From contig AP023241.1 of NCBI GenBank assembly GCA_016592635.1, positions 1-42,044 on the forward strand: a DNA stretch of 42,044 nucleotides, read 5' to 3'. A program made the translations under genes and the position numbers. Below are positions 1 through 8,575 of the stretch, piece after piece. Position 1 is the stretch's first letter, and each line of letters opens with the position of its first letter. Origin of the DNA: Methyloprofundus sp. GTDB lineage: Bacteria; Pseudomonadota; Gammaproteobacteria; Methylococcales; Methylomonadaceae. The notes under the pieces are model-generated. The model was given only the letters and a program-made list of their open reading frames with translations. It was not told where the DNA came from and did not search any database.

Positions 1-307
1 ATATACCAATAAAATTTTACTAAATTAAATTTTTGCTAAGTTATATATAGTTAAAAGATAGTTATATATATGTTACAGAACAAAAAAATGCTCTGTATAC
101 GTTGATATACAAGGGATACAATTTATTAAGTGTTCCAACTATACCGATAGTGCGTTCCAACTATACCGATAGTGCGTTCCAACTATACCGATAGTGCGTT
201 CCAACTATACCGATAGTGCGTTCCAACTATACCGATAGTATTGTTCTCGATATACCGATATAAAATGAGGTAGAATAGTAAAAAAACGTTCCTGATATAC
301 CGATACT
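1..307 (+). other. Putative replication origin 1 (AT-rich region plus iterons)
   Basis: No gene is seen here. Positions 1-110 are very AT-rich, with repeated TTATATATA-type runs, which would suit a DNA-unwinding element. They are followed by the tandem iterons (132-307) that lead directly into the RPA-family rep gene at 308. I do not see a consensus TTATCCACA DnaA box here. If the molecule is circular, the AT-rich end of the window (41880-42044) would join this region. The origin role is inferred from the iteron-rep arrangement. Confidence 0.6.
132..307 (+). repeat. Iterons of rep1: five 22-bp direct repeats plus two variant copies
   Basis: Five tandem copies start at 132, 154, 176, 198 and 220 (period 22). 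Each has the form GTTCC, eight variable bases, CGATAGT, then GC. Two diverged copies follow, at 243-263 (GTTCT...CGATATA) and at 288-307 (GTTCC-TGATATAC-CGATACT). The last abuts the ATG at 308 and is well placed to be an operator for rep autoregulation. Iteron-based control is known for plasmid initiators; the operator role here is inferred. Confidence 0.85.
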
Positions 308-1234
308 ATGAAATCAACTTTATTACCTAATAGACACTTACAGACAGACTTTTTTATGTGTGATGTTTTTGATAGTTTTAAAGATGATTTTGCTAGTATG
401 GAACACCCTGTATTTTCGCTTTCAAAAAAACCAGATTATCGTATGTTGGTATATGAAAGAAATGGTGTAAAAATAAAAATAAAGCCAAGTTATACGGGAT
501 TGGCAACTATTTTTGATAAGGATATATTATTATATTTAGCTAGTTCTTTGATGAATGCTAAAAATTTGGGGGAACCTACTTCACAAACTATTAGGTTTAC
601 CAGTTACAATTATTTTATATCAACTAATAAAAGTACTGGAGGGTGTCAATATAAGCGGATAAAAGAAGCATTAGAGCGACTTAATGGAACAGTGATTCAA
701 ACCAATATAAAAACTAAAAGTACTGAAATTACTAAAGAATTTGGGTTAATAGATAGTTGGGAAGTGATTAAAGAAGATGATAAAGGAAAAGCAATTGCTC
801 TTGAAGTTAAGCTTTCTGATTGGTTTTATAATTCTATTTTAGGTAATGAGGTACTTACGATAGATAAAGAGTATTTCAGACTCAGAAAACCAACAGAACG
901 GAGATTATATGAGTTAGCGAGAAAGCACTGTGGTAACCAATCTACTTGGAAAATAAAAATAGAAACTCTACGAGATAAGTTAGGGACGGTAACACCTTTA
1001 AGAAAATTAAAATTTAATATTAAATCATTATCTGAAACCAACCACCTACCTGAATACCACGTATCTCTCGAAAATGATGTCGTTATATTTAGTCGTAAAA
1101 AATCACCTATAGAACATAAATCCCCTAAATACGTCACCCAAAAGGAGATTAAGAAACATGCCAAACCTGGTGAAAGCAAACAACAGGTGATTGATCGTTT
1201 AAAAAACTTAAGAAAGGCATTAAAAACACCTTAA
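308..1234 (+). CDS. Plasmid replication initiator, RPA/RepA family (rep1)
   Basis: 308-residue initiator that should bind the iterons just upstream and open the origin. It has the hallmarks of the RPA (replication initiator protein A) family: an N-terminal HLQTDFFMCDVFD-like segment, MEHPVFSLSKKPD near residue 31, GLATIFDKDILLYL near residue 65, and FRLRKPTERRLYELARKHCG near residue 187. The tail (about residues 280-305) carries the motif KHAKPGES...VIDRL, which recurs in other Rep proteins of this window. It is closely related in sequence to the initiator at 36277-37215 (minus strand). The ATG at 308 directly follows an iteron-like operator. Only 37 bp separate its stop from the ABC permease gene, so it may lead that operon. 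The family assignment is secure; whether it is active is not known. Confidence 0.92.
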   Translation: MKSTLLPNRHLQTDFFMCDVFDSFKDDFASMEHPVFSLSKKPDYRMLVYERNGVKIKIKPSYTGLATIFDKDILLYLASSLMNAKNLGEPTSQTIRFTSYNYFISTNKSTGGCQYKRIKEALERLNGTVIQTNIKTKSTEITKEFGLIDSWEVIKEDDKGKAIALEVKLSDWFYNSILGNEVLTIDKEYFRLRKPTERRLYELARKHCGNQSTWKIKIETLRDKLGTVTPLRKLKFNIKSLSETNHLPEYHVSLENDVVIFSRKKSPIEHKSPKYVTQKEIKKHAKPGESKQQVIDRLKNLRKALKTP

Positions 1235-1271
1235 CGCTAGTCTTCCTTTTACTTTTACTTCCCCTGTATTA

Positions 1272-2087
1272 ATGTCCTTAAGTTCCTCCCTATTTGGCTT
1301 TGTTTTGTGCCTTAAACAACACTATCCTTTAATTTTTAGAATGATAAAACGCGAAGTGATCGGGCGTTATCGTGGCTCATTCTTTGGTTTATTATGGTCG
1401 TTTATTACCCCGATTATCATGCTTACTATTTATACTTTCGTGTTTAGCATTGTTTTTAAAGCACGTTGGGGCGGCGGTAGTTCAGACCCTTATGAATTTG
1501 CAGTAATGCTATTTTCAGGGCTTATTGTCTTTAATCTCTTTTCTGAAAGTATTACTCAGGCACCTTCACTTATTTTAAATAATGTTAATTATGTCAAAAA
1601 GGTTATTTTTCCGTTAGAAATATTGCCTTGGGTTTCTTTAGGAAGTGCCGTTTTTCATGCCGCTATCAGTTTTTTGGTGTTATTTATTTTTTTAGCCATT
1701 CTGGGACACCCTTTTAGCATTTCGATGCTTTGGTTACCCGTTATTATGTTGCCATTTTTATTATTAATCATGGGATTATCTTGGTTTTTAGCGTCTTTAG
1801 GCGTGTTTGTGCGCGATATTGGCCAGGTAATCGGTATGTTAATGACAGTCTTATTGTTTATGTGCCCTATTTTTTATTCCTTATCAGCACTACCAGAATC
1901 CATTGCTCAGTATTTATATCTTAATCCGTTAACTTTGATTGTCGACCAAGTGCGTACTGTGTTAATTAGTGCTGGCCAACCTGATTGGGTCAAATTGGGT
2001 TATTACAGTCTTATTGCCATTATTTTCGCTTGGAGTGGCTGGTTTTGGTTTAGTAAAACAAGGAAGGGGTTTGCTGATGTCTTATGA
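1272..2087 (+). CDS. ABC-2 type polysaccharide export permease (Wzm-like)
   Basis: 271-residue integral membrane protein with about six hydrophobic segments, beginning after the amphipathic RMIKREVIGRYRGSFFGLLW stretch near residues 22-42. That stretch is typical of KpsM/Wzm permeases. With the ATPase encoded next, it should form the inner-membrane exporter for an undecaprenyl-linked polysaccharide such as O-antigen or capsule. The next gene starts inside its 3' end (11-bp overlap), so the two are translationally coupled. The gene lies 37 bp downstream of rep1 with no obvious terminator between them. Family is clear from motif and context; the substrate is not known. Confidence 0.88.
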   Translation: MSLSSSLFGFVLCLKQHYPLIFRMIKREVIGRYRGSFFGLLWSFITPIIMLTIYTFVFSIVFKARWGGGSSDPYEFAVMLFSGLIVFNLFSESITQAPSLILNNVNYVKKVIFPLEILPWVSLGSAVFHAAISFLVLFIFLAILGHPFSISMLWLPVIMLPFLLLIMGLSWFLASLGVFVRDIGQVIGMLMTVLLFMCPIFYSLSALPESIAQYLYLNPLTLIVDQVRTVLISAGQPDWVKLGYYSLIAIIFAWSGWFWFSKTRKGFADVL

Positions 2088-3291
2088 TTCTGTGGTTAGC
2101 CTTAAAAGTGTTGATAAATGCTATCAATTGTATGCACAACCAGTGGATCGTTTGAAGCAGTTTGTGTGGCGAGGTAAACGTAATTTTTACCAAGATTTTT
2201 GGGCGTTACGTAATATTAACCTAGAGATTAATGCTGGCGAAGTCATTGGTATCGTTGGTTGTAATGGTGCTGGTAAATCGACCTTATTACAGTTGATTTG
2301 CGGTACTTTAACTCCTAGTGCAGGTGATATTACCGTTAATGGCAGAATTGCAGCATTGCTAGAACTCGGGGCAGGCTTTAACCCTGAGTTTAGTGGCCGT
2401 GAGAATGTTTGGATGAATGCTGCTATTTTAGGATTGTCTGATACTGAAATTGGCGAGCGCTTTGATGATATTGTCGAGTTTTCTGGTATTGGTGATTTTA
2501 TTGACCAACCTGTCAAAACTTATTCTAGTGGTATGTATGTTCGTTTGGCGTTTTCTGTCGCCACGAGTGTAGACCCTGATATTTTAATCATAGATGAGGC
2601 CTTGTCCGTCGGTGATGGTGCTTTTGCAAGAAAATCATTTGACCGTATTATGCAATTGAAAGCAGCGGGTAAGACCATCTTATTTTGTTCGCATTCTCTT
2701 TATCATATCGAAGCGATTTGTGATCGAGCGATTTGGCTTAATCGTGGCGTGATTGAAAAAATAGATGAGCCACCAACTGTTATTAGTGCTTATGATTTGT
2801 TTTTGGCTGGACAGTCAGCGGAACAAACACAAACTGAAAGCTTTACGATTAATACTCATAATTCAACACCTGGTAGCGCTCGGATCACTAAAGTGGAATG
2901 TCGGGCAGATAATAAGTTAAGTAAGGTTCTTGCATTACAATCCTTGCAAAGCACCTTGTCTATTAAGATATTTTTTACTGCCGATGTAAGCTTACCTACT
3001 CCCTCAGTTGCAGTCGCCATTGTGACAAAAAATGAAACCTTAGTATCCAGTGCTAGCTCAAAAAATGATGATGTCGTATTAAGCCAAGCTGAAGATGGCA
3101 CTGGCTATGCCACTCTCGTTATTCCTAACTGCCCTTTATTGAAAGGTGAGTATTATGTTAATTTATTTTTGGCCTGTGAACGGGCACTGCATGTATATGA
3201 TCATGCAGAGCATGTAGCAGAACTTTGTGTTACGCAACAGGGCCTTGAGCAAGGTTTTGTGAGTCTTCCACATACTTGGGATGCATCTTAA
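2077..3291 (+). CDS. Polysaccharide ABC transporter ATPase (Wzt-like) with C-terminal carbohydrate-binding-type domain
   Basis: 404-residue ATPase using the ATG at 2077, with a good purine-rich ribosome site (AAGGAAGGGG) about ten bases upstream; a longer in-frame start at 1969 would lie inside the permease gene. Walker A is GCNGAGKSTLL (about residue 61), the signature is YSSGMYVRLAFS, and Walker B is DILIIDEALSVGD. This is the pattern of the Wzt/TagH polysaccharide exporter ATPases. Residues after about 255 form an extra beta-rich domain comparable to the Wzt C-terminal domain, which in O-antigen systems recognises the terminated glycan. It partners the permease at 1272. The N-terminal extension fits the family, where the first strand precedes the core domain. 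Confidence 0.9.
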   Translation: MSYDSVVSLKSVDKCYQLYAQPVDRLKQFVWRGKRNFYQDFWALRNINLEINAGEVIGIVGCNGAGKSTLLQLICGTLTPSAGDITVNGRIAALLELGAGFNPEFSGRENVWMNAAILGLSDTEIGERFDDIVEFSGIGDFIDQPVKTYSSGMYVRLAFSVATSVDPDILIIDEALSVGDGAFARKSFDRIMQLKAAGKTILFCSHSLYHIEAICDRAIWLNRGVIEKIDEPPTVISAYDLFLAGQSAEQTQTESFTINTHNSTPGSARITKVECRADNKLSKVLALQSLQSTLSIKIFFTADVSLPTPSVAVAIVTKNETLVSSASSKNDDVVLSQAEDGTGYATLVIPNCPLLKGEYYVNLFLACERALHVYDHAEHVAELCVTQQGLEQGFVSLPHTWDAS

Positions 3292-3337
3292 GCAAGCTAT
3301 TTTCAGAGTGTTAATTATTTTTTTTAAGTGAGTATTT

Positions 3338-4252
3338 ATGGAGCTATCTGCTTTAGGGCGTTGCTATCGTTCTTTTTTACGCTGTCTTTCTTTAATATCT
3401 AAATTTCCTTATTCCATTGCCTATTATTTGGCTCCCTTACTGGCGAATTATGGCTTTAGTCCGATTAGTCATGAAGAACCTTTAGTTAAACAAGCAGTCA
3501 GTGATACAGGTCAGTCTTTATCTGCAACAGAGTGGCGACAATTTTGGCATAAACGTCTAGCTGATCATGCTATTTTTTGTCTTAATATTTTTAAAAATGC
3601 ATCTTTTGATGAAGCATGGGTTAAAAAATATGTCACTTTTGATAAAGCAAGCTTACAAGCCATTGATCAAAATAAGAGCATTTTATTTTTAACCTACCAT
3701 AACCCGTACTCACATACTTTATGCGTTGCTCTAGGCTCTTCAGGGTGGCGAGTTAATCCTTTTGTGGCAGCAGAAGAAACCTCGCCGATATTCGATTTTG
3801 TGGGGCGTTATATTAAAAAATTACATGCTGGGTGTATGCGTCATTTTAATGGAGGCAAGTATTTATTTTTTGATCAAAATAGCGTTGGTGCCAGTTTAAC
3901 CAGGCGTGCTCTTGCTGATGGTGGAATACTGGTTGCAACCAATGATATTTTAAATTATTCCAAAAAAGCACCTACCATTAAATTTATGGGTCGCCTTATT
4001 ACACCACCAATAGGTAATGTTAAATTAGCTTGTAGGATGGGAATTCCTATTGTGGCTGGGCTAATGGTACGTGATGGTGAACACTATAAAATTGTTTATC
4101 GCCAATTAGATAGTCACCAAAGTATTGAACAAATAATGACCGAGTATTTTGATTTTTTAACGGAGCTATTAGCCAAATACCCCGCTTTTTGGGATGGCTG
4201 GAATTGGTTCTCTTCTTTACCTCTTGATAGTGCAGAGAACACAAATGAGTAA
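3338..4252 (+). CDS. LpxL/HtrB-like acyltransferase family protein, divergent active site
   Basis: 304-residue protein resembling lysophospholipid/lipid A acyltransferases: an N-terminal hydrophobic region, a central ILFLTYHNPYSHTL motif (about residues 110-125) in the position of the HX4D/E catalytic block, and later FMGRLITPPIGNVKLACRMGIPIVAG (written here only as landmarks around residues 215-240), which matches the substrate-pocket part of the family. The usual acidic residue four positions after the catalytic His is replaced (H-N-P-Y-S-H), so catalysis may be altered or lost. It ends by overlapping the radical SAM gene by 8 bp. It sits in a polysaccharide operon, so acylation of a glycolipid or sugar is a reasonable guess, but the substrate is unknown. 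Confidence 0.65.
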   Translation: MELSALGRCYRSFLRCLSLISKFPYSIAYYLAPLLANYGFSPISHEEPLVKQAVSDTGQSLSATEWRQFWHKRLADHAIFCLNIFKNASFDEAWVKKYVTFDKASLQAIDQNKSILFLTYHNPYSHTLCVALGSSGWRVNPFVAAEETSPIFDFVGRYIKKLHAGCMRHFNGGKYLFFDQNSVGASLTRRALADGGILVATNDILNYSKKAPTIKFMGRLITPPIGNVKLACRMGIPIVAGLMVRDGEHYKIVYRQLDSHQSIEQIMTEYFDFLTELLAKYPAFWDGWNWFSSLPLDSAENTNE

Positions 4253-5465
4253 AACACTTAATTTAACTCGCCTATGGCATAAAGCACATAGTCACTTACA
4301 ACCTTTCACCGAACATTTAGCACTCGCCGATGATACTAGTTTTACTTGCCCTATCTGTACTAAAAATAATGCTTTCAAACTGAAGGTACAAGTGCGTTTT
4401 GGGGAGCAGGACTGGGAAAGTGCTGAGCCGATCTATTGCCCGGGTTGTAGTGAATATAGTTTATTGGATGTACCTACCCATAAAGAGCCACTCACAACAG
4501 TGGATGCAAGATTGTGGTCGGCCGAACCCACTTTTTTAAACATCGAACCTACCACTCGCTGTAATTTTAATTGTTGGTATTGTGTCGGCCGCCATATGCA
4601 GCAAGAAGATATTAAAGTAGAGAACTTCGCCCAAGTTTTGGATAATTTCCCAACAGTTAAAACCATTGCTCTCGTAGGTGAAGGTGAGCCATTAATGCAT
4701 AAAGGCTTCTTTGATATGGCGCATATGGCCAAAGAACGCAATGTACGAGTAATGATTATTTCGAATGGCTCAACCTTAAGTACAAGTATTGTTAAGCAGC
4801 TATGCGAATCTGAAGTAGCTTATATTGGCATTTCGATTGATTCGATTGACCCTAAGGTTTTCGCCAGCTCACGAATTGATGGCAAATTGGAGCAGATTTG
4901 GCAAGGTATTCAACGTTTGCGTGAATATCGTGATGCACATGGTTACCAATATCCAAAAATTGGTTTAAAAGGAACTTTATTCTCCTATAACAAAACAGAA
5001 TTGCCTGATATTGTGGAAACGGCAAAATCTTATGGCGTAGAGATATTTGAGTCTTTTCAGGCTTTAAATCCTATGAGTACTTATATCCCTATTTATCCAG
5101 AGCAATCACTCAGTGAAGTAGCACATATTGATGAAGTAGCTAATATTATCAATCAAGATAGTGTACAAGCAACACAGCAGTTACAACCTTTTGCTGAGTT
5201 TTGTGCTACTGAAGGCATCGAAATAGATAAGAATGGTACCGCTAATAATATCCGTAATAATTGCGATGAGCAGTGGATTTACTCTTTACTTAGTGGTGAT
5301 ATCACACCTTGTTGCCAGATTAAAACACCTATTAGTGATACTTGGAATTTATTTAAACATACCTTGCCTGACATTCTCAGTGATCATCAATATGAAAATA
5401 CCCGGTTTAATCTTTGGAATGGTATTTTTCCAACTTATTGTGATGGTTGTTGGAAAACACGTTGA
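4245..5465 (+). CDS. Radical SAM enzyme with N-terminal zinc-ribbon-like and C-terminal SPASM-like cysteines
   Basis: 406-residue protein from the ATG at 4245, which overlaps the preceding stop. The radical SAM cluster motif CNFNCWYC is near residue 107, followed by the glycine-rich GEGEPLMH motif that contacts SAM. N-terminal pairs CPIC and CPGC (about residues 35-70) look like a zinc ribbon. The C-terminus has TPCCQIK and a CDGCW motif ending in WKTR, consistent with a SPASM/twitch-type auxiliary cluster region. Enzymes of this type modify sugars, peptides or cofactors. Its place between an acyltransferase-like gene and a methyltransferase/GNAT gene suggests modification of the exported glycan or its carrier. 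The substrate cannot be read from the sequence. Confidence 0.82.
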   Translation: MSKTLNLTRLWHKAHSHLQPFTEHLALADDTSFTCPICTKNNAFKLKVQVRFGEQDWESAEPIYCPGCSEYSLLDVPTHKEPLTTVDARLWSAEPTFLNIEPTTRCNFNCWYCVGRHMQQEDIKVENFAQVLDNFPTVKTIALVGEGEPLMHKGFFDMAHMAKERNVRVMIISNGSTLSTSIVKQLCESEVAYIGISIDSIDPKVFASSRIDGKLEQIWQGIQRLREYRDAHGYQYPKIGLKGTLFSYNKTELPDIVETAKSYGVEIFESFQALNPMSTYIPIYPEQSLSEVAHIDEVANIINQDSVQATQQLQPFAEFCATEGIEIDKNGTANNIRNNCDEQWIYSLLSGDITPCCQIKTPISDTWNLFKHTLPDILSDHQYENTRFNLWNGIFPTYCDGCWKTR

Positions 5466-5485
5466 TAAAACATAACGACCCTAGT

Positions 5486-6859
5486 ATGGATTTATTATTA
5501 GCTGAATTACCAGCTGCACCTGGTATTGTTGTATCAAATGATTCAAGCTTGAATTTTGATGCAACTTATCAAGTTCTAGATTTTTCAATGCGACAACAAT
5601 CAGACTCAGTGACTGATGCAATTGCTATTGTGTTGCATAAACCTAGTTTCAGCATTGACCCTTTACAGATTTTTAGCCAAGTTTTAGAGACTTTAGCACC
5701 AAATGGTGTGCTTTTAATTGTTGATACCTTTGCCACAGGCTTTAGCACTGTTGGGAAAAGTAAGCTCAATTTATTAAGTGATTTTTTAGCACTAGCCAAT
5801 CGTTTTAATTTTAAGTTGGAACGGGAGCAGACTTTAACGACTGATGAACCCAATCAGCAAGCTGAGTTTTTCTTAAAATTTACCAAGGGAACCTACCCTA
5901 AATGGCGTTTATCTTATTTAGATAAAACTGATATTAAGCGCATGCTGGGCTTATTTGAAAACACTTTTCATCATGTGATGTCGCTAGAGTTTCAGCAATG
6001 GAAATATGCGGATCCGGAATCGTTAACCATTTGTGTTTGGGAAGAAGATAAACTGATCGGTTCTTTAGGCGGCATGCCGCGCAAAGTCTTATTCTTTGGC
6101 CAAGTACAAACTGTTATCCAAATTGGCGATGTCATGGTAGATGTCAGTAAACGGGGCATATTAACCAAAACAGGCCCCTTTTTTCGTATGACCGCTACCT
6201 TTCTGGAACGCTGCGCTGGTTTCGGCAAACCTTTTTTATGCATTTTTGGGTTTCCTAATGAGCGGCATATGCGCTTATCAGAGCATCTGAATTTCTATAA
6301 AGAAGTCGGCAGGATCTTGGAATTTTCCTGGCCTGCCTTATTAAAGGCTCCTAGCTTTTTTACCTCATTAATAGAGGTTAATACCAACAATATAAACGAC
6401 CTATCCTTAAAAATTGATCAATTGTGGTTAACAATGGCGGCTGATTTACAAAATAACGTGGTGGGTATCAGGGACTCGCAATATGTATTAAATAGATACC
6501 TTAAACATCCTGAAAAGGAATACAGGGTATTCTTGATGCAACATAAGTTGACTAGAAAAGTAACAGGATTAATAGTGCTACATGTACAAGATGGACGTTG
6601 TAACTTAATTGACTTGGTTGCGCCACTAGCAACGATTCCGGCGTTATTGGTACAGGTAAGGTACTTAAGTAATACTTTGCACTGTGAGCGCTTGTTTGTT
6701 CAGATATCTAATACCTTTGCAGAGTATTTTAAAACCGAAGCATATCAACAAGAAGCTATTTCTATCCCTATTGCTAAAGATACTTGGGGGGCAGGACCTG
6801 ATTATAAGGATTTAGTAGATGCTTGGTGGTTAATGAGTGGTGATATGGATTTTAGATAA
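5486..6859 (+). CDS. Methyltransferase-like N-terminus fused to GNAT acetyltransferase domains
   Basis: About 457 residues from the ATG at 5486. Upstream in-frame TTG codons at 5447 and 5462 (the latter overlapping the previous stop) are alternatives, and no start has a clear Shine-Dalgarno. Residues 1-120 resemble the C-terminal half of a class I methyltransferase (strand-rich LAPNGVLLIVDTFATGF around 85-100) but lack an obvious SAM-binding glycine motif, so this part may be degenerate. From about residue 135 a GNAT-like fold appears: EDKLIGSLGGMPRK, then IGDVMVDVSKRG and KPFLCIFGFPNE, typical of two-domain acetyltransferases. It is probably the last gene of the rep1-headed operon. The function is likely acyl transfer to an amino sugar or peptide; this is inferred. 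Confidence 0.6.
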   Translation: MDLLLAELPAAPGIVVSNDSSLNFDATYQVLDFSMRQQSDSVTDAIAIVLHKPSFSIDPLQIFSQVLETLAPNGVLLIVDTFATGFSTVGKSKLNLLSDFLALANRFNFKLEREQTLTTDEPNQQAEFFLKFTKGTYPKWRLSYLDKTDIKRMLGLFENTFHHVMSLEFQQWKYADPESLTICVWEEDKLIGSLGGMPRKVLFFGQVQTVIQIGDVMVDVSKRGILTKTGPFFRMTATFLERCAGFGKPFLCIFGFPNERHMRLSEHLNFYKEVGRILEFSWPALLKAPSFFTSLIEVNTNNINDLSLKIDQLWLTMAADLQNNVVGIRDSQYVLNRYLKHPEKEYRVFLMQHKLTRKVTGLIVLHVQDGRCNLIDLVAPLATIPALLVQVRYLSNTLHCERLFVQISNTFAEYFKTEAYQQEAISIPIAKDTWGAGPDYKDLVDAWWLMSGDMDFR

Positions 6860-7101
6860 ACACTTGTTTTTTAAACAAATATATTAGATATAACGAGCTT
6901 TTTATGGTCATAAGACGAGTAAAAGGCGGTATATCAAGACTTATTATTTAATGGAATTCTAGCTATAAAGGTTTCATCCTATTATTAGTTAAATAGCCGC
7001 TTTAAATTAGTCAACAAACAGCTGTATAAAATTTGTACAATCCAATTGTAGGCCGCATTATTACTAGTGCTGTAAGAGTTACGCAAAAAATATTCACAAT
7101 G

Positions 7102-7110
7102 TTATCCACA
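7102..7110 (+). promoter_or_regulatory. DnaA box (TTATCCACA)
   Basis: Exact match to the consensus DnaA box TTATCCACA, located about 400 bp upstream of the rep2 iterons. DnaA boxes are standard parts of Rep_3 plasmid origins. A related CCCACA sequence lies near 7180. Confidence 0.6.
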
Positions 7111-7511
7111 GAAAATGTGCATAACTGATTTATATATAGTATTGCTACCTGTTTATAAGGGTAGTTTACTAACGAGTTGCCCACAGATTAAGCCAATGTA
7201 GTACACAAATTTATAAAGGTGCTTTAACCATTGGTTTAACAAGCCTTGGCAGTGTTATGCAGATAAAAAAGCTAACTTAATAGTAATAATTAGTTATGTT
7301 TTGCTTTCAACGAGAAGTATTTAGAATTGATCTTATTTTTTTGCAAAATGGGGGCTGGCTAAAGAGTAAATTTAGGGATAAATTAATCATACTTTTATTA
7401 GCCACTTATTTTATATGTAGCTAAAATTATTTTTTCTCTTTTTTTATTTTTTGTTTTTTCTTTTTTTAGGCGTTTTAATAGCCTTATTTTAAAGGGCTGT
7501 AGAGGGGATAT

Positions 7512-7575
7512 AACGAGTAAATTATGGTTTAACAACGAGTAAATTATGGTTTAACAACGAGTAAAATATGGTATT
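7512..7575 (+). repeat. Iterons of rep2: three 22-bp direct repeats
   Basis: Copies start at 7512, 7534 and 7556 (period 22). The first two are identical (AACGAGTAAATTATGGTTTA core) and the third differs at a few positions. They resemble the iterons of rep3 and of the decayed rep7 in the AACGA-S-W-R-ATT part. They end 36 bp before the rep2 start codon. Confidence 0.85.
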
Positions 7576-7610
7576 GTTAGAATTTATTTTTAACTTAATT
7601 CTATATATTT

Positions 7611-7619
7611 TGTGGATAA
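7611..7619 (-). promoter_or_regulatory. DnaA box overlapping the rep2 start codon
   Basis: TGTGGATAA is the exact reverse complement of TTATCCACA. The GTG start codon of rep2 (7612-7614) lies inside it. DnaA bound here could affect both origin opening and rep expression. The overlap is observed; the regulatory effect is inferred. Confidence 0.5.
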
Positions 7620-8427
7620 CTCAAATAAGCTCACCGTTGTTAAAAGTAATGCCATTATTGATGCTGGGTATTATTTAAGCATCTATGAAAACCGTATTTT
7701 ATTAACCTGTATTAGCCAAATTAATTCCATGGGAGAAATAGGTTTAAATGATGTCTTTACAGTTAGTGCCCAAGACTTAATTGGTTTAATTGGTCTAGAT
7801 GATAAAAATACATATAAACAGTTAAAAAAGGCAGTTGATAGACTTTATGAAAGGTCAGTTACTATTGATTTACCTAATAATGAAATACTAAAAGTACGTT
7901 GGGTTTCTTCTATTAAATATATCAAACAAGCTGGTACCGTAGAGTTGAAATTTTCACAGGATATGATTCCTTATATTTTACAAATTAGGCGTGAATTTAC
8001 TCAATACCGGCTAAAAAATGTACTAATGTTTAAGTCTAACTACAGTATCAGAGTCTATGAATTATTAGTTAAATGGAGTGGCGATCATAAAACAGTAACT
8101 GTTGAATGGCTCAAAAAGCAATTTCAGTTAGAAACAAAATATACTCGAATTGGTGATTTAAAAAAGTATGTTTTAGATATCGCAATCAAAGAAATCAATC
8201 AATATTCTGATATGAATGTACAGTACAGCCAGATTAAGCAAGGACGCAATGTAATAGCATTCAAATTTAAGTATGGGTTAAAGCATCCCCAACCCAAAAA
8301 ATCTAAACATAACTTTAATGACCATATCCACGGCATTAGTAGAGCAGAGATTGAAAAAAATGCACGCGTAGGAGAAAGCTATTCAGAAGCCGCTGCCAGA
8401 TTGGCTAAACTGAAAAATACCCACTAA
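7612..8427 (+). CDS. Plasmid replication initiator, Rep_3 family (rep2)
   Basis: 271-residue initiator starting with GTG at 7612. It has the two winged-helix arrangement of Rep_3/RepB initiators: LTVVKSNAIIDAGYYLS at the N-terminus, the N-terminal domain to about residue 120, then QIRREFTQYRLKNVLMFKSNYSIRVYELL (landmark around residues 125-155), typical of the family. The C-terminal winged helix around residues 165-225 ends in GRNVIAFKFKYGL. A tail with the motif KNARVGESYSEAAARL follows, shared with other Reps here. It is most similar to rep3 (14830). The GTG start and absence of a clear ribosome site suggest low expression. The 148-bp gap to the downstream glycosyltransferase fusion has no evident terminator. 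Confidence 0.9.
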   Translation: MDNSNKLTVVKSNAIIDAGYYLSIYENRILLTCISQINSMGEIGLNDVFTVSAQDLIGLIGLDDKNTYKQLKKAVDRLYERSVTIDLPNNEILKVRWVSSIKYIKQAGTVELKFSQDMIPYILQIRREFTQYRLKNVLMFKSNYSIRVYELLVKWSGDHKTVTVEWLKKQFQLETKYTRIGDLKKYVLDIAIKEINQYSDMNVQYSQIKQGRNVIAFKFKYGLKHPQPKKSKHNFNDHIHGISRAEIEKNARVGESYSEAAARLAKLKNTH

Positions 8428-8575
8428 TTTATTTCCGATACCCAGCTAGACACAGGATTTTTAGCCAAGATTGCTATATGGTACGCAACCCTTAGTAAAA
8501 CTGCCTTGCTCTATTCTGCTTATAGCATATCGATAACTAATCCATACCAGTTACTTCCCTTTATTTTAAGACACT

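Larger units (their letters stand above)
6860..7610. other. Putative replication origin 2 (noncoding)
   Basis: 750 bp without a convincing gene. It holds a DnaA-box match at 7102-7110, long T-rich runs at about 7433-7470, a remote iteron-like copy near 6890-6930 (AACGAG...TTATGGT and GACGAGTAAAAGG), and three tandem iterons at 7512-7575 immediately before the Rep_3 gene at 7612. The layout (DnaA box, AT-rich stretch, iterons, rep) is that of an iteron plasmid origin. A short inverted repeat just after the GNAT gene (about 6866-6878) is too weak to call a terminator. Confidence 0.6.

Noticed and set aside
1969..2076. N-terminal extension of the Wzt-like protein
   Set aside because: It would overlap the permease gene by 119 bp; the ATG at 2077 has a good ribosome site and gives the normal family N-terminus.
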